From positions 2,976,001-3,040,000 of the forward strand of contig NZ_CP098325.1 of the NCBI RefSeq assembly GCF_023639785.1: DNA of 64,000 nt, in the 5' to 3' direction. The position numbers and the translations under genes were made by a program. Source of the stretch: Leclercia adecarboxylata (GTDB lineage Bacteria; Pseudomonadota; Gammaproteobacteria; Enterobacterales; Enterobacteriaceae). Position 1 is the stretch's first letter. Every line of letters begins with the position of its first letter. Under the pieces are notes generated by a model. That model was not told the origin of the DNA. It ran no database searches and was given only the letters and a program-made list of their open reading frames with translations. Positions 8,303 through 15,892 of the stretch are shown here, one piece after another.

Positions 8303-9916
8303 ATGCGCGATTTGCCGCCCCTTCCCTCCACGCATAAGCGCCCAATGAAGCTGAACACGCTGGTCACGCTGATGGTGTACAGCGTGACGGGCGCGGTGCT
8401 GCTGGTGATTTTTATCCTCTATTTTGCGCAAATCACCCGGGCCACGCGCGATGGGGTTCGGGATACCGCCCTGGCCGTCGCCAGAACGCTGGCCGACAGC
8501 CCGGAGGTGATCCGCGGCTTGTCCCTCCCACCGGAGAGCAACATTATTCAGCCCGTCGCCCGGGCAGTCATGCAGCGTAACAACCTGCTATTTGCAGTCG
8601 TCACCGATATGCAAGGCATCCGCTATTCGCATCCCAACAGCACTCTGCTTGGCAAAGCCTTTATCGGCGTGGATCTCCGCCCCGCGCTGGAGGAAAAAGA
8701 GAATGTCGCCATCAATCACGGGGTGCTCGACGAGGCGCTGCGCGTGTTCACGCCGGTCTATAACGCGCAGCATCAGCAGATTGGGGTCGTTGCGGTGGGG
8801 ATCTCGCTCAATAAAGTGGAGCAGCAGATCGCCCGCAACCGCTGGGATGCCATCTGGCTGGTGCTGTTCAGCGCCCTGCTGGGGGCGCTGGGCGCCTGGG
8901 GGCTGGTGCGGGTGCTGAAGCGCGTTCTGTTCGGGCTGGAGCCCTGGCAAATATCAGCCCTGCTTGAACAGCGCCAGGCGATGCTGCAATCCCTGCGCGA
9001 GGGCGTTATTGCCGTGGATCAACAGGGGCATGTGACGATGGTGAACCATGCCGCCCGGCAGATCCTGAATATCAACGCCTGCGGTAATACTCAGCATGAA
9101 GCGCCGCTGCTGGCGAACCTGCGCGAAGTATTGCGTAGCGGGGAATCCCGTCAGGATCAGGAGATCACCTGCCACGGTCGGTTGTTGCTCTGTAATACCT
9201 TACCCGTGAAAAGCGATAATCAGCTGATGGGTGCTATTACCACGTTTCGCGATAAGACTGAAATCAGCGAGCTTCTGCAGCGACTGGACGGCATGGTGAA
9301 CTATCTCGATGCCCTGCGCAGCCACTCCCATGAGTTTATGAATAAGCTGCACGTGATCCTCGGGCTGCTGCATATGAAACACTATGCCAGACTTGAAGAG
9401 TACGTCCTGCTGACGGCGAATGCCTGGCAGAGCGATGTCGGCACGCTGCAGCGCAACGTCAAATCGCCGGTGGTGGCGGGATTTTTGCTGAGCAAAATCA
9501 ACCGCGCCAGAGAGATGGGGAGTAGCCTGACGCTATCCGATGCCAGTCAGGTTCCTGATAACCCCAATGCGCAGCAGGTTGCAGGGCTTGTTACCGTTCT
9601 CGGTAATGTGATTGAAAATGCACTCGATGCCATGGTCCCTCAGTCCGGGGGGGAGATCGGTCTGCTGCTGCACTACCAGCAAGGCTGGATTAGCGCTGAG
9701 GTGAGTGACGATGGCCCGGGTATTGCCCCTGAGCATCTGCAGACCATTTTTAGCAAAGGGTTTTCCACTAAAGGGGAGAACCGGGGGATGGGATTATTCC
9801 TCGCCCGTCAGCAAATCGAAAATCTGGGCGGGGAGATCGCCGTGGAATCTGAGCCGGGCGTGTTTACCCAGTTTTTTGTGCAGCTCCCCTGGGACAGTGA
9901 AAGGAATAACGCGTGA
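8303..9916 (+). CDS. dcuS: DcuS-like C4-dicarboxylate sensor histidine kinase
   Basis: 537-residue membrane sensor kinase of the CitA/DcuS family. TM1 is at about 20-43, a periplasmic PAS (PASP) domain at 44-180, TM2 at 183-203, a cytoplasmic PAS, then a kinase core. The fumarate-binding residues of E. coli DcuS occur at identical positions (R107, H110, R147, F149). The phospho-acceptor is H343 in SHEFMNKLH, followed by N-box NVIENALDA and DDGPGI. The start MRDLPPLPS at 8303 follows CGGAG. It overlaps the regulator gene by 4 bp. No dcuB, fumB or dctA is nearby, so this may be a relocated dcuS or a paralogue. Confidence 0.88.
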   Translation: MRDLPPLPSTHKRPMKLNTLVTLMVYSVTGAVLLVIFILYFAQITRATRDGVRDTALAVARTLADSPEVIRGLSLPPESNIIQPVARAVMQRNNLLFAVVTDMQGIRYSHPNSTLLGKAFIGVDLRPALEEKENVAINHGVLDEALRVFTPVYNAQHQQIGVVAVGISLNKVEQQIARNRWDAIWLVLFSALLGALGAWGLVRVLKRVLFGLEPWQISALLEQRQAMLQSLREGVIAVDQQGHVTMVNHAARQILNINACGNTQHEAPLLANLREVLRSGESRQDQEITCHGRLLLCNTLPVKSDNQLMGAITTFRDKTEISELLQRLDGMVNYLDALRSHSHEFMNKLHVILGLLHMKHYARLEEYVLLTANAWQSDVGTLQRNVKSPVVAGFLLSKINRAREMGSSLTLSDASQVPDNPNAQQVAGLVTVLGNVIENALDAMVPQSGGEIGLLLHYQQGWISAEVSDDGPGIAPEHLQTIFSKGFSTKGENRGMGLFLARQQIENLGGEIAVESEPGVFTQFFVQLPWDSERNNA

Positions 9917-10638
9917 TACATGTTTTGATTGTTGATGACGATGCGATGGTGGCCGATCTTAACCGCCAGTACATAGACCGGGTCGAGGGATTTTTCTGCT
10001 GCGGCATTGCCACTTCCCTTGCACAGGCTGAAGCCGTATTACACTCCCCTGGCCGACAGGTGGATCTGATCCTGCTGGATGTCTATATGCAGCGGGACAA
10101 TGGCCTGAGCCTGCTGCCAGCGATCCGCGCATCCGGGCGTAAAACAGACGTTATTATGATCACCTCGGCCTCGGATGCCACCACCATTCAAACCGCCATG
10201 CATTATGGCGTGGTGGACTACCTCATCAAACCCTTTCAGTTTCCGCGTTTTGCCGGGGCGTTGAACGGCTGGCGCGAGAAAAAGCAGCTGATGGAATCGC
10301 ACCAGTATTATGAACAGGCCGACGTTGACCGTCTGCTGCGCGGCGGTGCGCCGGCGCTGGCGGACAGTCGTCGCCTGCCGAAAGGGTTAACCTCTCAGAC
10401 GCTGCGCACGCTGTGCCTGTGGATTGATGCCCATCATGGAACAGAGTTCTCAACCGACGATCTGGCGAACGCGGTTAATATCTCGCGGGTATCCTGCCGC
10501 AAGTACCTGATCTGGCTGGCGCAGGTTAACGTTCTGCACACCAGCATTCACTATGGTGCAACCGGTCGGCCCGTGTATCGTTATCGCCTGCGCCCTGAGC
10601 AGATAGCCTTGCTCAGACAATATTGTCACCAGGAGTAA
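9913..10638 (+). CDS. dcuR: DcuR-like response regulator
   Basis: 241-residue regulator of the CitB/DcuR class. The receiver domain has D9-D10, phosphorylation site D56 (LILLDVYMQ), T82-S83 region and K105 (YLIKPFQFPRF); the C-terminal part has the DcuR helix-turn-helix (STDDLANAVNISRVSCRKYLIWL). Starts at GTG 9913, overlapping the kinase stop (GTGA), so the pair is translationally coupled. In E. coli DcuR activates fumarate respiration and C4-dicarboxylate uptake genes. The C-terminal motif GRPVYRYR is shared with DcuR, favouring it over CitB/DpiA. Confidence 0.88.
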   Translation: MIHVLIVDDDAMVADLNRQYIDRVEGFFCCGIATSLAQAEAVLHSPGRQVDLILLDVYMQRDNGLSLLPAIRASGRKTDVIMITSASDATTIQTAMHYGVVDYLIKPFQFPRFAGALNGWREKKQLMESHQYYEQADVDRLLRGGAPALADSRRLPKGLTSQTLRTLCLWIDAHHGTEFSTDDLANAVNISRVSCRKYLIWLAQVNVLHTSIHYGATGRPVYRYRLRPEQIALLRQYCHQE

Positions 10639-10856
10639 CGCCTGCAATACAATCTCTTCGGATAAACAGCCTGATTTAGCTCACATATATTGTTTTGAAG
10701 CGGTAAAGGGCTATTACTCAACACAAGTGGAATGATAAGGTAACCGGCGCACAGTAAGTCTGGTGAGATGCGAGCAGAAATTCTGAAGCGTAATTTGGCT
10801 TTTAACAGACCATAACCGTTCAATTTTGTTCAAGTGACGAGTTTGCGAGCAAAGCG

Positions 10857-11654
10857 ATGATTAAGTGGCCCTGGAAATCGAATGAATCCGCCCGAAGCGC
10901 GGCGCTGCCGTGGGAAGAGGCGCTGGCGATCCCCGTTCTGTCCACTTTATCGGATGAGGATAAATCGCGTCTGGTACAGCTTGCCATGCGGTTCTTACAG
11001 CAAAAACGCCTGGTACCGCTGCAGGGTTTTGAACTCGACGATCGCAAGAGCACCCGCATCGCCCTGCTCTTTTGCCTGCCGGTACTGCAGCTGGGTATCG
11101 AGTGGCTGGACGGTTTCCATGAAGTGCTGATCTACCCTGCCCCCTTTGTGGTGGACGACGAATGGGAAGATGACATCGGGCTGGTTCACAATCAGCGGAT
11201 GGTGCAGTCTGGTCAAAGCTGGCAGCAGGGGCCAATTATCCTCAACTGGTTGGATATTCAGGACTCGTTCGACGCATCCGGCTTCAACCTCATCATTCAT
11301 GAAGTGGCGCATAAGCTGGATACCCGTAATGGCGACCGCGCCAGCGGGGTGCCGTTTATTCCGTTACGTGAAGTCGCGGGCTGGGAACACGATCTGCATG
11401 CCGCCATGAATAATATTCAGGACGAGATCGATCTGGTAGGCGAAAGCGCGGCCAGCATTGACGCCTATGCCGCCACCGACCCGGCCGAGTGCTTTGCTGT
11501 ATTATCAGAGTATTTCTTCAGCGCTCCCGAGCTTTTCGCGCCCCGCTTCCCTGCGCTGTGGCAGCGTTTTTGCCAGTTTTACCAGCAGGACCCGCTGCAA
11601 CGTTTACGTGAAAATGAAGGACCCGGCGAAGATCCCGCCGCGCAAGTACACTAA
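10857..11654 (+). CDS. mtfA: MtfA, Mlc titration factor (zinc peptidase)
   Basis: Cytosolic protein that binds and inactivates the glucose repressor Mlc (DgsA), thereby relieving repression of ptsG; it also has zinc-dependent aminopeptidase activity. 265 residues, as in E. coli. The metal site is intact: HEVAH with H148, E149 and H152, and the third ligand E211 in [14 protein letters not shown]. Starts at ATG 10857 (MIKWPWK). Next to tRNA-Asn (asnT), as in E. coli. No obvious operon partner. Confidence 0.95.
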   Translation: MIKWPWKSNESARSAALPWEEALAIPVLSTLSDEDKSRLVQLAMRFLQQKRLVPLQGFELDDRKSTRIALLFCLPVLQLGIEWLDGFHEVLIYPAPFVVDDEWEDDIGLVHNQRMVQSGQSWQQGPIILNWLDIQDSFDASGFNLIIHEVAHKLDTRNGDRASGVPFIPLREVAGWEHDLHAAMNNIQDEIDLVGESAASIDAYAATDPAECFAVLSEYFFSAPELFAPRFPALWQRFCQFYQQDPLQRLRENEGPGEDPAAQVH

Positions 11655-11707
11655 ATCAGCAGCTTGAGTCATAATTAATCAATTGAATCAGTGCGTTGAA
11701 TTTAGTG

Positions 11708-11736
11708 TTGACACAAAATAGCGAGGCTATTAATAT
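11708..11736 (+). promoter_or_regulatory. Sigma-70 promoter of the first tRNA-Asn
   Basis: Consensus -35 TTGACA (11708-11713), a 17-base spacer and -10 TAATAT (11731-11736), 18 bases before the mature tRNA 5' end. Confidence 0.85.
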
Positions 11737-11754
11737 GCGCCTCGTTCACACGAT

Positions 11755-11830
11755 TCCTCTGTAGTTCAGTCGGTAGAACGGCGGACTGTTAATCCGTATG
11801 TCACTGGTTCGAGTCCAGTCAGAGGAGCCA
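11755..11830 (+). tRNA. asnT: tRNA-Asn (GTT)
   Basis: 76-nt tRNA with anticodon GTT in CTGTTAA, T-loop TTCGAGT, acceptor stem TCCTCTG/CAGAGGA and an encoded CCA. Next to mtfA as is asnT in E. coli. One of four copies in this window with the same mature sequence. It is followed by its own terminator. Confidence 0.97.
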
Positions 11831-11839
11831 TATTTAAGA

Positions 11840-11871
11840 AGCCCGCTTAAGGAAACTTAAGCGGGATTTTT
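11840..11871 (+). terminator. Terminator after the first tRNA-Asn
   Basis: Stem CCCGCTTAA / TTAAGCGGG followed by ATTTTTG. Nearly the same hairpin follows two of the other three tRNA-Asn genes. Confidence 0.85.
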
Positions 11872-11893
11872 GCTTCCTGCGTTTAATCGTTAT

Positions 11894-11910
11894 ACCCCGC
11901 ATTGCGGGGT
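11894..11910 (-). terminator. Small hairpin after cbl
   Basis: Palindrome ACCCCGCATTGCGGGGT directly beyond the cbl stop. The minus-strand T run is poor, so it may be a weak terminator or a 3' stabilising hairpin only. Confidence 0.4.
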
Positions 11911-11918
11911 CGTCCTGG

Positions 11919-12869
11919 CTATATCTGGTAGTCAATCGCCACGTCTTCCGGCTCCATGACCTGACGTTTAATCTCATCCACCGACAATCCGGCGTTGCAA
12001 AGTTCGATAAAGCGCCAGACATAGTTGCGCTGCAGCTGCCCCCGCTTAAGCCCGAGCCACACGGTGTTGGCATCAAACAGGTGGCGGGTATCGAGACGCA
12101 CCAGATTTCCCTGCTCGCGCTCGTCGCCGGACTGTTCCGCGACCAGCCCGATACCCAGCCCCAGCTCAACGTAAGTTCTGATCACATCGGAGTCCTGAGC
12201 GCTGAGCACCACATCCGGCGTCAGTCCTTTGCGGTTAAAAGCTTCATCAATGCGGGAGCGCCCGGTGATGCCCTGGCGATAGGTGATTAACGGCCATTTC
12301 GCGATCGCGTCCAGCGTCAGCGGGGAGACCTGCGTCAGCGGATGTTCCACCGGCAGCAGCAGGCTGTGATGCCAGCGAAACCACGGAAACGCCGCCAGCA
12401 GCGGATCGTTGCTCAGGCGCTCGCTGGCGATGCCGATATCAGCCCCGCCATTTTGCAGCAGCACTTCTATCTCCTGCGGCGTGCCCTGGATCAGCTCCAG
12501 ACGTACGTCCGGGAACAACTCCCGGAAGGCCTTGATGACCGGCGGCAGACTGTAGCGAGCCTGAGTATGGGTGGTGGCAATGGTCAACACGCCGGAAGCG
12601 TCGCTGGTAAACAGGTCCGCCAGCCGGCGCACGTTACTCGCCTCATTGAGAATGCGTTCGGCGATGATCAACAGCGCCTTGCCGGGCTCCGTCATCCCCA
12701 GCAGGCGTTTGCCGCGACGAATGAAGATCTCAATCCCCAGCTCTTCTTCAAGCTCGCGGATATGGCGGCTGACGCCGGACTGGGAGGTATAAAGCATGTT
12801 GGCGACCTCGGTCAGGTTATAATCCCGACGGGCCGCCTCACGGATAATTTTAAGTTGCTGGAAATTCAC
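11919..12869 (-). CDS. cbl: Cbl, LysR-type regulator of sulfonate/sulfate-starvation genes
   Basis: 316-residue LysR-type activator, paralogue of CysB. N-terminal winged HTH (MNFQQLKIIREAARRDYNLT... YTSQSGVSRHIRELEEELG) and a C-terminal effector domain of the CysB/Cbl type (TTHTQARYSLPPVIKAF). In E. coli Cbl activates ssu and tau genes for alkanesulfonate use, is inhibited by adenosine phosphosulfate, and is itself under CysB and Nac control. It lies downstream of nac in the same direction with about 95 bp between them, as in E. coli. Confidence 0.95.
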   Translation of the reverse strand: MNFQQLKIIREAARRDYNLTEVANMLYTSQSGVSRHIRELEEELGIEIFIRRGKRLLGMTEPGKALLIIAERILNEASNVRRLADLFTSDASGVLTIATTHTQARYSLPPVIKAFRELFPDVRLELIQGTPQEIEVLLQNGGADIGIASERLSNDPLLAAFPWFRWHHSLLLPVEHPLTQVSPLTLDAIAKWPLITYRQGITGRSRIDEAFNRKGLTPDVVLSAQDSDVIRTYVELGLGIGLVAEQSGDEREQGNLVRLDTRHLFDANTVWLGLKRGQLQRNYVWRFIELCNAGLSVDEIKRQVMEPEDVAIDYQI

Positions 12870-12965
12870 GGTTCACCCCGACGAATCTGACATAACTCTA
12901 TTGTTAGAGTCTGGCCGCCGTGAGAACAAATAATAAAAACCCGCAACTTATACCTTTATGGAATA

Positions 12966-13883
12966 TTAGCTCACCAGCTGCAGCTCGCGGTTCTCCAGCG
13001 ATGGGCGGCTTACCAGCGACATCAGGATCTCTTTTACCGCCTGCGCCTGCGGCGACAGCGAGCCCCGCGCCGAGACGTTTAGCGACAGCGGCAGGCTCAT
13101 CGACGGGGAGGATATTCTCGCCATCCAGCCGTTGGCGGCACTGCAGAGCGCTCGCGCGGCCGATTCAGGCAGTACCGTCACGCCCATCCCGCTGGCAATG
13201 GCGGCAGTCAGGGTGGAGATCGAGTCGATTTCACCGATGATTTTTGCCGTCAGGCGGCGCAAAGAGAAGGCCTCATCAACGCGCAAACGCACGGCGCTGT
13301 AATCGCGGGGTAAGAACAGATTCATCTCCGCTACCGCGGTTAAATCGACGCTCTGTCCTGGGCAGTCCCGCGTCCCCACCACAAAGAGATCTTCTTTCAG
13401 TACCGGCTGGCTGGTGATCCCTGCCACGGGAGAACGATCGTAAAGCACAGCCATATCCAGCTGTCCGCTGAGTAATTTATCGTTCAGTGCCGCACCGCTG
13501 TTTTCGTGCAGGTAGACCAGCACCTCCGGCAGCTCTGCGCGCACCGCCTGTAATAACGGCATGGTGACAGACGAGGCCGCGGTGCCTGGCGCCAGCCCGA
13601 TCGATACCTGTCCGGTCAGCGTCTGTCCGACATTGCCCACCGCCAGCTGCGCCTGTTCGCACTGCCGCAGAATGGTGCGTGCATGGGTGTAAAGGATTTT
13701 GCCTGCTTCGGTAGGGGTTACGCCGCGTTTCGTGCGGATCAACAGCTGCTGATCCAGCTCACCTTCCAGAGTGGCTACCTGCTGGCTCAGTGCCGGCTGT
13801 GCGATATGTAACACCTCTGCGGCCTGGGTCAGGCTACCGATATCGACGATTTTCACGAAGTACTTCAGTCGTCTTAAGTTCAT
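12966..13883 (-). CDS. nac: Nac, nitrogen assimilation control LysR regulator
   Basis: 305-residue LysR regulator that couples sigma-54-dependent nitrogen limitation signals to sigma-70 promoters (activating hut, put, ure; repressing gdhA). HTH near residues 18-40 (LTQAAEVLHIAQPALSQQVATLE) and an effector domain; no co-inducer is required in the family. The start MNLRRLKYF at 13883 is chosen over an upstream in-frame ATG at 13943, which would lie at the sigma-54 promoter. Regulatory sites are annotated upstream. Confidence 0.96.
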   Translation of the reverse strand: MNLRRLKYFVKIVDIGSLTQAAEVLHIAQPALSQQVATLEGELDQQLLIRTKRGVTPTEAGKILYTHARTILRQCEQAQLAVGNVGQTLTGQVSIGLAPGTAASSVTMPLLQAVRAELPEVLVYLHENSGAALNDKLLSGQLDMAVLYDRSPVAGITSQPVLKEDLFVVGTRDCPGQSVDLTAVAEMNLFLPRDYSAVRLRVDEAFSLRRLTAKIIGEIDSISTLTAAIASGMGVTVLPESAARALCSAANGWMARISSPSMSLPLSLNVSARGSLSPQAQAVKEILMSLVSRPSLENRELQLVS

Positions 13884-13938
13884 TTTGCCCCCTGTACGAA
13901 ATGCGTTGCCGGTTTCGGCGCGAATGTACTGAGGGTTT

Positions 13939-13954
13939 TGCAAGATGCTTGCCA
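13939..13954 (-). promoter_or_regulatory. Sigma-54 promoter of nac
   Basis: On the minus strand TGGCAAGCATCTTGCA matches the -24/-12 consensus TGGCAC-N5-TTGCA with one mismatch and exact GG-GC spacing. It lies 56 bp before the nac ATG, as expected for RpoN-dependent nac transcription. Confidence 0.88.
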
Positions 13955-14072
13955 GTTTTATGGAGAGGTCCGATATGTCTGTGAATCAGCGGAAAATAAG
14001 GAAATCTAATCGCTGCTGACGCTTTTAAACATGAAACAGCGGTTTATGATCTGCCCCATTCGGGGTATATGC

Positions 14073-14087
14073 GCACCAAAAATGTGC
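14073..14087 (-). promoter_or_regulatory. Probable NtrC enhancer site for nac
   Basis: Dyad GCACC-AAAAA-TGTGC, one base from the NtrC consensus GCACC-N5-GGTGC, about 130 bp upstream of the sigma-54 promoter. That distance is typical of the nac enhancer. No second strong copy is obvious nearby. Confidence 0.65.
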
Positions 14088-14155
14088 AAACCGTTGCTGA
14101 AACCGCCACTTTGCTGGTTTTGTCAGCAAACGATCCACGCAGGCGGGATCACCCT

Positions 14156-14184
14156 TTGACAAGAGCCAGCCACGCCGCTAATAT
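14156..14184 (+). promoter_or_regulatory. Sigma-70 promoter of the second tRNA-Asn
   Basis: TTGACA (14156-14161), 17-base spacer, TAATAT (14179-14184). Confidence 0.85.
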
Positions 14185-14202
14185 TCGCCCCGTTCACACG
14201 AT

Positions 14203-14278
14203 TCCTCTGTAGTTCAGTCGGTAGAACGGCGGACTGTTAATCCGTATGTCACTGGTTCGAGTCCAGTCAGAGGAGCCA
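14203..14278 (+). tRNA. asnV: tRNA-Asn (GTT)
   Basis: 76 nt, identical to the other copies, anticodon GTT, CCA encoded. Position between nac and ldtA corresponds to asnV of E. coli, although a fimbrial operon now lies between it and ldtA. Confidence 0.96.
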
Positions 14279-14286
14279 AATTTAAG

Positions 14287-14320
14287 AAGCCCGCTTAAGG
14301 AAACTTAAGCGGGCTTTTTG
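14287..14320 (+). terminator. Terminator after the second tRNA-Asn
   Basis: Long stem AAGCCCGCTTAA / TTAAGCGGGCTT followed by TTTG. Confidence 0.85.
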
Positions 14321-14341
14321 CTTTATTGCTTTCGATAAATA

Positions 14342-14366
14342 GTGGTGCCGACAGCATCGGCACCAC
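14342..14366 (-). terminator. Hairpin at the end of the fimbrial operon
   Basis: Stem GTGGTGCCGA / TCGGCACCAC directly after the pilin stop codon, followed on the minus strand by TATTTAT. Acts as the likely operon terminator although the U-run is interrupted. Confidence 0.6.
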
Positions 14367-14373
14367 ACCAGGT

Positions 14374-14901
14374 TTACTGATATTCGAAAGAGGCAACGAT
14401 TGCAGAAGAAACGTCACCCGGCATAACTTTACCGGCTGTTGAATAAACGCGCGCCTGAAGTTTAAAGGTTGTGCTTCCGTCTTCAACGGCGCCGGTCAGC
14501 GAGCTGTTATTGCTCAGAATGTCTCCCGAGGTTTGTTCCGATAACTCGACAGCGGTATTGGCTGCGGCGTCCGCGGCGTTGTTCGCCCACATCGTGGCAT
14601 CTGTTTCGTCCGGCGTACCGGTAAATGTCACTTTTACGTTAGTGGTACTTGCCGGGCAACCGGTCACCGGTAAGTCAAATTTCGTCAATGTTGAACCCGA
14701 ACCGGCCGCCTCTAAAGAGTACGCCTGGATGTCCTGACCCAGATCCACGTTTAACGCACTTGAACCACCGTTAAGGGTTGTACAAGGGGAAGCAATCACT
14801 TTCCCTGTGACATTAATATTAACGGTATCCGCCGCATAAAGATTGCCAGCAAATAAAACTGCAGAAATGGATGCGGTCAAATAACATAACGTTTTTTTCA
14901 T
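14374..14901 (-). CDS. Fimbrial subunit (pilin) of a chaperone-usher system
   Basis: 175-residue FimA-like pilin. Signal peptide MKKTLCYLTASISAVLFAGNLYA before ADTVNINV; the pilin cysteine pair is present (ASPCTTL and VTGCPAS), along with the C-terminal beta zipper ending VASFEYQ. Start set at MKKTLC (14901) with AGGTGGG upstream rather than six residues earlier. It is the last gene of the operon (chaperone, usher, adhesin, pilin) and is the only small pilin, so probably the main shaft subunit. The exact fimbrial type is not recognised. Confidence 0.85.
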   Translation of the reverse strand: MKKTLCYLTASISAVLFAGNLYAADTVNINVTGKVIASPCTTLNGGSSALNVDLGQDIQAYSLEAAGSGSTLTKFDLPVTGCPASTTNVKVTFTGTPDETDATMWANNAADAAANTAVELSEQTSGDILSNNSSLTGAVEDGSTTFKLQARVYSTAGKVMPGDVSSAIVASFEYQ

Positions 14902-14941
14902 TTTAGCCCACCTTGGCATGAAGTTAAGACATTTTAAAATG

Positions 14942-15892
14942 TCATTGGTATGTAAGTGTCAATGTTGCGGACGTATTCGCCTCACCGACGGTTACTGAAT
15001 TTCGTGTTTGATAATATCGGGCAGTAATAGGGAATGTTTCTTTCCCACCGCTGGATTGTTTTAATTGCAATTGGTTATTAATCACGAGAGGGTTGCCATC
15101 GTATAATAACTGCACTCCAACGCCCTGCGCGGTATTCGCATCGCCTTGATTGTTTAATGCCAGTACGCTCGCATCGCTGACGTCCGGGTTTTGCTGTCCG
15201 TTTAACGTAACATTGATATTGGCATTTTTATCGCAGTCTAATCCAAGACTCTGCGTACTGGTTTTATCCGGCGTAAATCCTATCGTATTACCGAAATCTG
15301 CCTTCGAAACAGCGCCTATCGGGAACGTTAAATTCGGTGTCGTAATTGCGCATGCCACCTCAGTGACTGCCCCACCGATTAGGTTAACTTTCAGGGCCGT
15401 AATTCCAGACACCGTCCAGTTGCCTAATTCCCCCACTTTTAACTGCCCGGACTGAATATCACCCGTTTTATACAATTTATATTTAATCGGCGGTGAGGAC
15501 ACAGTACCGGACCCCGTATTATCGGTGGAGGCTGGATTGTCCAGATATCCCCACATCAGATTCACTGAAATAGCCACCCCTGGAATATTGGTCTCGTAGG
15601 CATGATCTATTGACGTTGGCACACCACCAAGATAAACCATCTGATAGTAGTTAGTGTTGGTACTACCATCACACACCAGGAAATCCCCGCTACCCGGGCT
15701 GGAACTCGAATATATCACTGAACCAACCGGTGCATCTCTTTGTACTATCACATTGCTGGGCGTGAAGCTTATTGTTTGCGTTCCCGCGCCCCCCATAAAT
15801 TGACAAGTCGCTGATGCACTAAAGCTGAAACACCCGCATAGTATTAATAAAACGCCAGAGGTTTTAGTGAAAATTTTATTTGCATATTTCAT
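14942..15892 (-). CDS. FimH-like tip adhesin
   Basis: 316-residue secreted protein with a signal peptide (about 28 residues ending SASA before TCQF). Two-domain layout typical of tip adhesins: an N-terminal receptor-binding region (about 30-175) and a C-terminal pilin domain starting at ACAITTPNLTFPIG with a second cysteine in LDCDKNANI and a terminal donor-strand-type motif (TSATLTLTYQ). Its start overlaps the usher 3' end by 17 bp. The ligand cannot be predicted from sequence. Confidence 0.82.
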   Translation of the reverse strand: MKYANKIFTKTSGVLLILCGCFSFSASATCQFMGGAGTQTISFTPSNVIVQRDAPVGSVIYSSSSPGSGDFLVCDGSTNTNYYQMVYLGGVPTSIDHAYETNIPGVAISVNLMWGYLDNPASTDNTGSGTVSSPPIKYKLYKTGDIQSGQLKVGELGNWTVSGITALKVNLIGGAVTEVACAITTPNLTFPIGAVSKADFGNTIGFTPDKTSTQSLGLDCDKNANINVTLNGQQNPDVSDASVLALNNQGDANTAQGVGVQLLYDGNPLVINNQLQLKQSSGGKETFPITARYYQTRNSVTVGEANTSATLTLTYQ

